Below are positions 12,901 through 24,900 of a stretch of 64,000 nt of DNA, piece after piece. The stretch lies in assembly GCA_034336665.1 (NCBI GenBank), contig CM067592.1, positions 46,219,761-46,283,760 of the forward strand. Reading direction: 5' to 3'. Position numbers and translations under genes: made by a program. The first letter of the stretch is position 1. The number at the start of each line of letters is the position of its first letter. Under the pieces are notes generated by a model. The model was not told the origin of the DNA. It searched no databases and saw nothing but the letters and a program-made list of their open reading frames with translations. Source of the DNA: Luscinia megarhynchos. Taxonomy: Eukaryota; Chordata; Aves; Passeriformes; Turdidae.

Positions 12901-15900
12901 CACATATTTAGTTTTTAAGGACGAAGGTAATAATCTGTCTTTCTGTTTGTAGGACTGTGTTTAAATCAAAGCTGTATTGGTTTTTTTTAACAGATGGCTT
13001 GAATACATCCACTGCAGAGACACATACTGTTGCCCCTGGCTCTTCTGCTGCTGATGTCCATGAACTTCAAAGTCGCATAAAGGAGCTGCTGAGCAAGTAC
13101 AGCAGCGGTGTCAGGCTGTCCAAGATGCCGCAGATCTATCGGGAAATGTACTGGGAGGATCTTAGCACAGAAATGCTCTATCAGCTTGAGAACTGGCCTC
13201 ATGTGTGCACAGTAAGTATTGAGCCATTTTTATGGAAGATGCCAGTACCCTATAAATTTTGAAGTGTTCATTTGCCAAATGTTATTTTATGTGTACCTGC
13301 ATTTCCCTTCAAGCTCTGTAGCAGTGACAAAAAACCTCCACACCCCAACCACCCCACTCCCAAATTGTAACAATGCCTTTTGAAACTCCAGAAGATCACT
13401 GTTGACTGGACTAGTGTTTTGAAGAGGGAAGTCAGCCTCTCTGGGTTTTTGGAGCAAGTGCTTGAGGTTGCTGACTTGCCACCTTTAACTGACCCCAGTA
13501 CTGCCTACTCAAATAGCTGATGACAGGTGATCTCCATGCCATGTTTGTTGTTTTTGGTTTGGATTTTTCCCCAATTGCTTTTTATGCTTTACGTCTTCTT
13601 AACACTATAAGATACCAACATCCTTTGTGAACACTCTGAGGTCTAACTGTATTTATCTTTCTATAGACTTTTCCAGAAGTCTTTCTCATGTCTTAAGCTA
13701 AGGAATTCTGCTGTGTGAGTTAGGTTTATGATACAATTACAGATGAAATTGAAGAATGGTAATTCTGGGGGGAGCAATTACAGCTAGGCCTCTTTCTGCC
13801 CTCCTGATGCGTGTTGCCACTTGATTACCAAGGGTGTTGTTGTCTCTCTTATTAGGAACTGGTGTCTGGCTGAGTGGCCACTTAGAGATCTGACACATGA
13901 CTTACCTTCACTACTGGGTGGAGGGTCTTCAACTGCTCCACTTCTGTCTGTTCTTTCATGGACCATTTATGGTGTCATGCAATTTTGCATCAAGGCTTTG
14001 ATTTAGCTTTACTTTAACAGGCCAGTGATATCAGTGAAGACTTTCAACTTTTTTGCTATCTATCAAACTGTGGCACAGAAGTGTTCATGAAGTGCATTTT
14101 TTATATGTCCTACTAAGTCTTTTCTCATTTAAAAGCATTAAATGCCAAACAAACAAACAAACAAAAAAAAAGAAATTAACTGAGTTGAATAACTGTTCTT
14201 CAGGAATAACACCATTTGTCTGCATGTATGGCATTCTCACAGATACATAAAATGTGTTTGTAACACCTTACTACAGAATCTAGAAATATATGCAGTCAGC
14301 AGCAATTTGTTTTGATGGTTGGTGATTGGTTCCTGTGTTATCTATAGAGCAAGTTGTTATGTCTTGAATTGCTTAATTCATGCAGCAAATTTTAGGCTTT
14401 TTTTGTAGCTAATGTTCCAGTCAGTCCTATTCATCCAGGATCTTTGTTCTGTATTCATTATCTATTTGCTTGTTATCTGTTGAGTCTATCTCTTTATTTC
14501 TAGCATGCAAATAAAGTCATTTAAGCATAAATAAGCACTGATTAAATCCAGGGAAACATTGTAATACAATGGGCACAGTACAACAGCAGTCACAACTATC
14601 AAGTTATTTTGGCACAATTGGTCTTATTGTAGAGAACTGTTAATGAGCTTCAAAAGCCTGTTTCAGTTTACTGACTTAAAAATTTTAATTATGGCTCAGG
14701 CATGGAGAAGTTTGAATTTGAAAGCTACTATACATCTCTTAAATATAATCAGTTTCTGGTTCAGACATATTGCCTGCAGGTGTATAGTGTTGTAGAACCT
14801 TTGAAATGCAGAAGACAGACTGTACTCTCCAGTGAAACTAAAGATATCTGATATCTGCTTTCTTGTTGGTTTCTTACTGACTTCCAGGCTCAAAAACATT
14901 CCTGGTGTTTCTTTTATCTTCTTAAAGAAGAGGATATTCTTATTGTACTCATTCTGATCAGTATAACATAGTTACAAACTAGCAGACAACAAACTTAATA
15001 CACTTTCAGTGTCTCCAAGCTTTTAATTTGAGGACTGTGCTTTGGAGAGGATCACTTCTGAGTAATTTTGTGTCTCTAAAATTTGCTTGAAAGGAAAGAA
15101 TTTTATCTAGCAAATTGTAATTTCTATGTTTTTACAACCATGGGTAATGGGCATGTTTCCTATTTAGTGAGTTCAAGTCTCCAAATGTCATTGTAAGTTG
15201 CAGGTTAATGATCTTGTTTTCAGTCTTCGCCATTCAGGCAGGAGCTATTGAGGCTGACTTTGTCTCCATTTGTCTGTTACCCCCCTTCTTCAGGTCAGCT
15301 TGCTTGACATCTTACTTGTTTTGCACAGCTAAATGCAGAAGTACAAAATGGCTAGCACTCACATATTGTAGCTCAGCCTTCATGAGCAGTGGGGCTGACA
15401 ATAAATATGCTTACAATCTTACATTTGTTGTCTAGACAGACCTCAGCTAGGAGAATAATCTGCTTCAACAGCTCTGGACAGATCCATACTGTTGCTGAAT
15501 TGTTTGCTTTCACCTTCAGCACTAGTGCTTTGGAAAACATGATGACTGGCAGAGACCCTCCCACCTTTTTTATCAGAATTTGTTTACCTTTCTCTTTGAC
15601 TAATTACTTTGCCATGTGTCTTTGAACAGCTAATGATCCGTATTTAAGACTTCCAACTCCTGTCTCATTTCTTATCTTTCTACATACTTTTGTCACAAAT
15701 TTTCTCACAACTTAGCTGTTTTCTTAGAATTCTGAGTTGAAGTTACTGCATTAGGGCTCAGCCTTGAATCCCTGGAATGCAGGCAGCTGAACCCATGAGG
15801 GAGAAAGAACATTGCAGCAGAGGTGTGAGAGGCATGTAGGCATGTAAATTAAAAATTTCTTCCTTTTTTTTGTAAGTCACAACCCAAAATGTAATAATAA

Positions 15901-18900
15901 ATTTATGTTTGGTACGGGCAACGTGGCAAAATGGTTCTCTTTGCAGTCTAAATACAAACCTTACTGAGTTGTATGTAAAAGGGACTTTTTCCTTGTACAT
16001 GCTCAGCTCTCCTCACTTGCTCGAACTCTGTGATTCAGGTGTGATGTGATGGTGGTTCAGATACAGCAGTGCAAGAGAAGACGAAACTCTTAGATCTTCT
16101 CTCAAAACTTTTGCTTGAATTTTCATGGTTTGTTTCCAAAAGCTTTTAGAGAATTAGGCAGTCCTAGGAAATTAGGGAATGTCCTTGTGTAAACGTTTAG
16201 TTGGTTTAAACTTGGAAATGGGGCAAACCTTGGATAGTTTACCTTCAGAAAGGCAAAAAATCGTGGTGGGATTACTCAGGAGTAACACTTTGTCACAAGC
16301 TGGTCAGCATTGTAACAAGTGAGTTTGCAAAGAATGCAAATACAGGTTCAGCTGGCTAATAATACAGGGTTGTTCAGAATTATAAAGATCAGGGCTCTGA
16401 AGAGGTTTGTAACCTTCTCATACCATGTTTCTGGCCCATAAAATTTAATTGTAGTCTTAATTACAGCCATGGACAGAAGGGACTCTCACTACATTAAAAG
16501 AAAGTGGGGTTTTTTTCTGTGTGGACTTTGAAGCCTGGGAAAAAGGGATCTTGGCATTTATAATAGCTTCATGCAAAGCTATTATATATTATTATTCCTG
16601 TACTATTGACTTGTTATGGGAAAATACAAACGATAAGTATTTCCAAAATAAATAGAAAAGGAGTATTTTAGTTGGAAGGACTCTATCAGTGATCGTCTAG
16701 TCCAATTGTCTGACCGCTTCAGGAATGACCAAAAGTTAAAACATGTTATTAGGGGCATTATCCAAATATCTTTTGTAAAATGTCAGGCTTGGGGCATCAA
16801 CCAAGAAGTCTGTTCCAGTGTTTGACCACCCTGCTGGTAAAGAAATGTTTCCTAACATCAAGTCTGAACCTCCACTGCCACAGTCCTCTGCCCAGGAGGC
16901 TGTATTTCCTAGCTGACTCACTCTGAGGGTGACCAGAAGTTATTTCCTACAGACTGCACACCTTTTCCAGATTTGCTTGTTGCAGGAGTACAGTGTTTGC
17001 AGTAGATGTCTGGGACGTTGCAATCTCCAGTAAGAACAAGATACCAACCCAGAGGTTTCTCCTGAGTGCTTCTTGGTAGCAGACACTACAACACTCCTTT
17101 GAAACTCCTTTGTGGTGTCTCACCCGCATCATCATTAACAGTAAGGGCTGTGCAGTCCAACCTCCCCTTTTCATACAGTGCAACTGATCCACACTGCCTG
17201 CCCTGCCTATCTCTCCTGAGGAGCCTGCAGCCCTCCATCCCTGCATATCACGTGTGGTGCTTGTTCCACCAAGTGTTGCTGACACAAAAGAAATTGTAGC
17301 TCTGGGAACAAGCTAGTGCTTGACATTTATCCTGTTGGTTTCTCATACTCTGTGTGTTGGTGTACAAGTATTTCAGATGTGATCCAAGATCAAATCCAGC
17401 ATTCAACCAAACACCACATTGTCAACCATGGCACTGGTTGTCAGTCCAGCATTTACTGAATACCTCCAGGGATGGTGACTCGGCCACCTTGCTTGGCAGA
17501 CTGTGCAATGCCTGAGCCCCTTTACAGTGAAGAAAGTCCTCTTAATCTCCAACCTGAGCCCCCCCAGTGCAGCTTTAATCTGTGACCTCTTGTCCTGTCA
17601 CTCGTTGCCTGGGAGAAGACACAGACCCCCCCCACCTGGCTATAGCCTCCTCAAAGGGAGTTGTAGAGGGTGGTAGAGTCAGCGCTGAGCCTTCTCTTCT
17701 TCAGGCTGAACAACCCCAGCTCTTTCAGCCACTCCTCTTAGGAATTGCCCTCTCCAGCTCTAACCCTTCACCAGGTCCTTTGCCCTTCTCTGGTCTTGGT
17801 CCAGCACCTAAATGTTTTTTCTTGTCATGAGGGGCCCAGAACCGGACATATAACTTGAGGTGTGGTCTCCCCAGTGTCGAATATACAGGGACAGTCAGTG
17901 CTCTGGTCCTGCTGGTCACACTATTACTGATACAGGCCAGGATGCCATTGGCCATCTTGGCCACCTGGGCACAGTCCTGGTGCATGATCAGGTGCTGTTA
18001 ACCAGCATCTCCCTTTTCTGATGGGCAGCTTTCCAGCCACCCTGCCCCAGCCTGTAGCACTGCACAGGGTTGTTGTGACCCAAGGGCAGGACCTGACACT
18101 TGGCCTTATTGAACCTCACACCTTTGGCCTTGGCCCATCAATCCAGCCTGTCCAGATCCCTCTGCAGAGCCTTCCTGCCCTCCAGCACAGCAACACTCCC
18201 ACACAGCTTGCTGTCATCAGTGAATTGTGCTGAAAGTACGGTCAGTCTCATACAGATCCTCAAGAAAGATTTGAAACGGGATTGGGCCAACTACTAATTC
18301 CTGAGGAGCACCACTTGTGACCAGTCCCCATCTGGGTGCAGAACCATTCACCTGCACTGTCTGGGCCTGGCCCTGCAGCCAGTGTCTAACCCAGCACAGA
18401 GTGCTCCTGTCCAAGCCATGGGCTGCAGCTTTTCCAGGAGAGTACTGTGAGAGGGAGTGTCAAAGCCTTGCTTGAGTCTCGGTAGACAACATCCACAGCC
18501 TTTCCCTCATCCTCTGGGGGGGTCATGAAAAGAGATCAGGGTGGTCAGGCAGGACCTGCCTTTCCCCAAACCCACGCTGGCTAGGCCCGATCCCGTGTTT
18601 GTCTGGTGTGTGCTATGTGATCAGACTCAAGATGATCTACTCTGTAGCCTTTGCCGATACCACGGTCAGGCTGACAGGCCTGTAGTTCTCCAGATCTTCC
18701 TTCTAACCCTTCTCATGGGTGGGCATCACATTAGCCAGCTGCCAGTCATCCGACCTCCTTGGTTATCCAGGACTGGTGATAAATGATGGAGAGCAGCTTG
18801 GAAAGTGCTTCTTCCAGGTCCCATAGTACTCTCAGGTGAATCCCATCCTGTTCCATAGACTTGTGTCTAAGTGGCAGTGAGTCACAGCCAAAAATGCATT

Positions 18901-21900
18901 TAATCCATAAGGAAAGATGGTTCCTGTCAGACCCTATCATATCTTGTGCCTCAGAAGTTCTTCCATGTTTGTAAAACCCAAAATTTTGGTGAAAACACCA
19001 ATCCTAGAGCCGGTGTTTTTGTAGAATGAATAACAAGCAGACACCTTTTAATTGGCAGAATGAATTGACAGAATGCATATTGAATTGATTCTAGAGTCAT
19101 CTTGTGGAAATGACTGCCTTAGTCTTAGTCTTCGTCTGTTTTCTGAAGGAATTGGTAGAAAAATAACACTACCATTCTGAATTTTTAAATTCCACCCGTG
19201 CTAGAAGAGCTACATTTGCTTTTCAGCAGTTCTAGAGCAAAGATGTTCCGTTCTGTAAAATACTCTATTGGCTCTGGCTACATATCAGATTAACTATTAA
19301 TCTGTTGTTGTCAGAGGACAGTTTTATCTTTGTAATCTGTCATTCCTCAGTCACATTTCTTACTGCTTTTTAATAAACATAAGAACACATAAGTATATTC
19401 TTTAGTGATTTTAAACTGTATTGGCTTGATGCTATGTGAAAAGGCTTCTCAGACTGGAGAACACTTGCCTGGCTGTTTACTGTGAGGAGGAGGTTTTACA
19501 CGGTAAAGGAAAGCTTAGTTTTCTTTACTTAAACTCTTGGATGTCTGGTAAGGTATTGGATAGGTTCCACAGTCTGTCAGTCTTGAAAATACATAACTAG
19601 AAAAAAAATTGGAGAAATTAAGGGGGAAATTAGCATATATTTGTTGATTGTTTTGGGGGTGTTTGATTGGTTTGTTGTTTGGTTTTTGGTTTGGGCTTTT
19701 TTTTGTAATACTTTTGCAAGCACTACAAGTTGAAGTTTATCACTACAGAAAGGTAGAGAATTTTTTAGATAAGAATGAGACCTGCCTGAGACAAAAATGA
19801 GATGTTGCCTAATTGACTGATAGGATATCTTGTTTATTTTATCTTTTTGTAGCTGTATTTAGTTCTCACATTATTATTCATATTTTACATTTATACACGT
19901 CGGGACTTTTTGCAGAAAGTGAAACTAAAGGCTTGGGAGGATGCCAGGATTATCTGGTAAACAAATTGACAGAAACAGGACTGAGACTGTTGTTTTCTGA
20001 ATCTGGTCCTGGGCAGTATCCCTTGTCTTAACAAAATAGGTACTACATACTAATGCATCAGGCAGCTGAGTTTTTACTGTAACATTCAGAGTGAATTAAA
20101 CAGGTATGCACAGAAAAGAGAAGGATTGCCACAGTAGACAGTTGTATTCCTTGAGAAATTTTGTTTTTGTCAGGTCTTTACTGTCAGAGAAGGAGTTTCT
20201 ATACCACAGTTAAGCTGTGTGAAGCAGAAGTCATCCTTCTAAACAGAGAAACAGACTTGAAAGAATAAAAAAATCCAACTCTTTGCACATGAAAGGGACA
20301 GTGGAACAGACTATCACATCTGGTAGTATGTATGAATGAAGTTTTACACAAACCCTTAAAGCTCTTTCCAGTAGATGAGCTCTTGGATTATGTTAACTTT
20401 GTTTTGCCATGGTCATTGAAGAAATCAGTGTTTAGACACAGAGCCATTAGCCATTTAGAACAGAGTTCAGAGAACACAAGACATGTTCTACCTAAGATGT
20501 GATTAGATGTGCTGAACATACTTCAGCACAGAGCTGACTACAGTTGGTGTCAGCCTCACTGAGAACATGGTGTCATAGCACGTATGGAAATGAGCCAGTT
20601 GATGACAGAAGGTCCAGAATAACCTTGCTGTCCAAACACAGTCCTAAGGCAGGCTGTAAGTTGATATACCTGAAACTCAGTCCTGGTGATGAGTGGTTAG
20701 ACAACATGATGAGCCACCAAATGAAGTCAGACTCCATTTGACAGCATCTTTCCTTATTCCTGCAACCTGTGCATCTCGTGTGTGTTAAATCTTGTACTTT
20801 TCTAACCTTGTAGAAGAACTTCAGTACGTTAAGAGGTAAAGGCTATTGCAGCCAAAAAGAATTGCTGACAAAGTAGTCTGCTGATCCTCAATGCTGGCAT
20901 AAAGAATGTGAGGAAGAGGGGCAACCTCAACAGTATAGTGTTGTTAGATTGACTTAGCTGTCTTACTGCGTCACAGTTTCCTTTGTAATTGTGTGTTTTC
21001 AGAAGCCAGAGTCTTGTAAGCACAAGAAACTGGAGAACAAGTATCTTCACTATGATGTGCAGGGTAATGTAGTGGGTGGGCAAACAGAATGGGTAGAAGG
21101 GGGGAATCAAAAGACACTCTTAAACTTTGTAGAGCTTCCTATCCCAGCCCTGAGCACGAGCTGAACCTGAACAGAGGATATCTTGATAATAGGGATTCTT
21201 TAGTTTAACAGCAGAAGAAAATAAAAAATATACAAAGTATGACTTGTATTCTAACATTTCAGTTAAGTACAGAAGAAATTACTGCCAGAGACAGAATCAC
21301 TGGGGTTGGAAGGAACCTCTTTTGTTTGATTACCTAATTCAACCCCCATGCAGGGTCATCTGCAATCTGTCCAGTTCTGCATCCAGTCATGATTTTAACA
21401 ATGGACATGCTACAGCTTTTCTCACCAACATATTCCAGTCCTGTTTCAGCTTCCCAGTTGACATGAGGCTTGGCTAAAAACAAGTGTTTTGATGTGTTCT
21501 TTTGTTGTTTAGGATATGAAGACAGGTGTCATAGCTTCCCATGCAAAATAATTAATTGCATATCAGACTAGAAGCTGTAGAAGCTGGAGTGGATTCCAAG
21601 GATTAGCTGTAAATGGATGATGTAAGAAGCTTCCACATCCTTGTAAGGAAAAAGCTCCTTACTGAGTGATGCCACCATGTGCACTGGGGATCTTCAGCCT
21701 TTCAAGAGCACTGGCCAAGTCTGTTTTTTTCCCCAGATTTGGTTGCTCTGGATACATACTCAGCAGTTTGATAGTTTAAGCTCAATTGCTTTCAGAAGCA
21801 ACTACTTGAAAGTACAGAGAGGAGTTGAGTATTAATGTTGAAGCAGCATCTCACCATTGCCTGGGCAGACCTGAACTGTAGAGGGATGGGCAAAACCTGA

Positions 21901-24900
21901 AGTTGTGGTGGCTGCCAGTGACAGAGGAGAGGTGCTGTCAGCCAGTGGGTGGATGCGAGGTAGTGCTGATCAAAGCCAGAAATACCTTCCTCACTGTGTT
22001 GAGCCCCGGCTTGCTAGGAGTTGCACTTCATATACTATTGAGGAAAGTCAGGTAGGTGAGAGCTGCCTTCCCACTGAAGCATTTGTCTAAGGTGCCTATC
22101 ACCAAAATGTTTCTGTGTACTATCTGTGGTATGTATGCTGTGGTAGTTGGTTTCCATGTTGTATATTTTAATCAGATCGGAAAGAACTCCTGCATTACAT
22201 TTCTGATTAATTCTCACTGAATCAGAGTGATAGTTCTGATTTATACTTTAGAGTCTTCTTTGAGAACTTGTTGGATACCAAGAACCAGGAGCCAGACTTC
22301 TTGTTTGCCACATAAAATGAGACTCTGTCACTGAAATTAAATACTAACTTCCTTTGTGGGTTTTGTTTTCATACTTGCAGAAGAAGGGCAGAAAATAACT
22401 GCATGTGCTAGTTTGAATGTGACCCTGAAACTGAAGGACATTTACTCTCAATAGAAACTCTCATTTCAAGGATGTGTTTTTTCCAGTTCCTTCTTGGAAG
22501 CTGTTGATGTTCCAGGAGGTTACCAGTATATGATTATCGCTGTACATACAATTAAGCAAGGCTGGCATTGGAAAGTGATTACTTTCTTTAGTCTATATAT
22601 GTTAGTGCAGTGGTTTTTTTTTAGTGTTGTCAAGCGTATATGTGCAAAGCTTTTTTCCTACCAATGCATCCAGGAGCATGTCTGCCTTTGTCCTTGCTAT
22701 ATGTGTGTGTCAAAACAAGGGGACTTGCTCTTTTTGCATTGTAGTCAGTTACAGTGTCAGTATTTATCTTGGGAGTATTTTTTTTTTTTGAAGTTTTATT
22801 ATTTGAGTCTCCAGATTTCAATTTCTAAGAGCTGCTTCTGTTATTCAAGCCCAGGACAAAAATATTATTCTCCTGTGTAAAACAGCTTCACTCTCTGATG
22901 CCCTGATAATTCATTCTGCCAGCTGTTGCCTCTGTTTTGTGCTTTGTAATGGAGAGGTGACAAGAGGTCACAGAATCACAGAATATTGTCAGTTATAAGG
23001 ACCCACAAAGATCATTGAATACAAGTTAATGTATTCAGTGTCCTGCGCAGGACATCCCCAAGAATCACACCATGTGTCTAAGAGTGTTGTCCAAGTGCTT
23101 TATGAGCTCTGTCAGGGTCGGTGCTGTGAGCACTTTGCTGGGGAGCCTGTTCCAGTGCTCAAACCACCCTCTGAGTGAAGAAGGTTTCTCCTGATACCCA
23201 ACCTAAACCTCCCCTGGCACAACTTCAGGCCATTCCCTCTGGTCCTGTCACTGGTCACCAGAGAGAACAGATCAGTGCCTGCCACTCCTCTTCACCTCAC
23301 AAGGAAGCTGTACACTTCTGCAACTCAGTCTCCTCCAGGCTGAACAGACCAAAGACCTCAGCCCCTGCTCATACAGCCTTCACCTTCATTGTCCTCCTAG
23401 GGATGCTCTCAAACAGCTCAATGTCTTTTTTCTATTGTATCACCCAAAACTGCCCCCAGCATCTGAGGTGAGGCAGCCCCAGTGCAGAGCAGGACACTCC
23501 CCTGCCTTGCCTGGCTGCACCCCAGGACAGGGCTGGCTCTCCTGGCTGCCAGGGCACTGCTGCCTCGTTGGCATCAGTGACCCCCAGGGCCCATTCCATG
23601 GAGCTGCTCTCCAGTCTCTCATTCCCCCTTCTGTACACACATCCCTCTCCCAGGTGCAGAATCCAGCACTTCCCCTTATTAAACTTCATACTTGTTGGTG
23701 GTTGCCCAGCCCTCTTATTGATCAAGATCAGTCTGCAAGGCCCCACTGCTTGTGCGGGAGTCAACAGCTCCTCCCAGTTTTGTATCTTCTGTGATTTTGC
23801 TTAGTGATCCTTCCAAGGGTTACTAAGCATCCAGGTCATTTATGAAGATGCTGAAGAGCACAGTGCTGAGGTTGGAGCCCTCTGGAACCCCACCAGGGAC
23901 AGGTCACCAGTCTGCTGTCACCCATTCACTGTGACCTTTGTGCCTGATTAGTGAGCCAATTGCCAACCCATCCCATGATGTGTTTACCCAGGTGTGTGCT
24001 GGATGTTTTGTCCAGAAGGACACTGTAAGAGCCAGTGTGGTTAGCTTTACTGAAACCCAAAAAAATTCTTACAACTGGATCAGCTAGGTGGGTTATCTTG
24101 TCATAAAATGAAATTAAGTTTGACAAGCAGGACTTTACCCTCATGAACCTGTGCTGGCTGTGACGAATTACTGTGTTGTCTTTTTCCCAGAATAATAATG
24201 TGTTTGTAGAGCTGGACTGTCAACCATACTAATGGGAAGTACTTCGAAGGCAAGTCTATAAGCTCAACAGGAAACCTGGTTGAGACATTTGTGCTTAAGA
24301 AAGGGTGGCTGTTTTGAAATGCTGCTCACAAGTTTTTTTAATAACAAGCTGTTTGCTTGTTATTAAAAGTTTCTGTGGCCTTGAAGGTGATGTGATTCCT
24401 GGAGATGTCCTGTGCAGGGCCAGCATTTAGACTCAGTGGTTCTTGTGGATTCTTTCTAACTCAGGATAGTCTATGATTCTGTGATTCTAGTGATGTCAAC
24501 CTTGTTTATTTATACTGAAGTAATCTGAAACAATTTTCTGAAATAGTATTTTGCTATCTCTAAATGGTTTGTGCAGTCAGCATATACAGCCTCTTCAAAA
24601 CTGAACTTCAGTGCCTAGAAAACCCCAGAGTTATTATTATAGTTAAGAGGCTTAAAGATCTCTAAGGACCTTCTCTCCTCACTCTACTGCTGGTCTTTAG
24701 TGTGTAAGGGTTTATAGTCCTATCAGCAAAAATTTATTCAGCTCTGTTGCAGCTCTATTTAAAGAGCACTAGCCAAGAGAAGGGGTACATAAAGGTAGAC
24801 CTCTGGATCCAGCTTCTTCCAGGGTGAACTACCATACATTCCAACACAGCCTTCTCAAATAAATTGTTGTCTTGATAATGTTAAGTGTTTTCTGGAGCTA

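Noticed and set aside
22494..22880. 128-codon Cys/Phe-rich frame
   Set aside because: Low-complexity T-rich intron translation without a domain; no matching splice sites in the TDRD7 frame.
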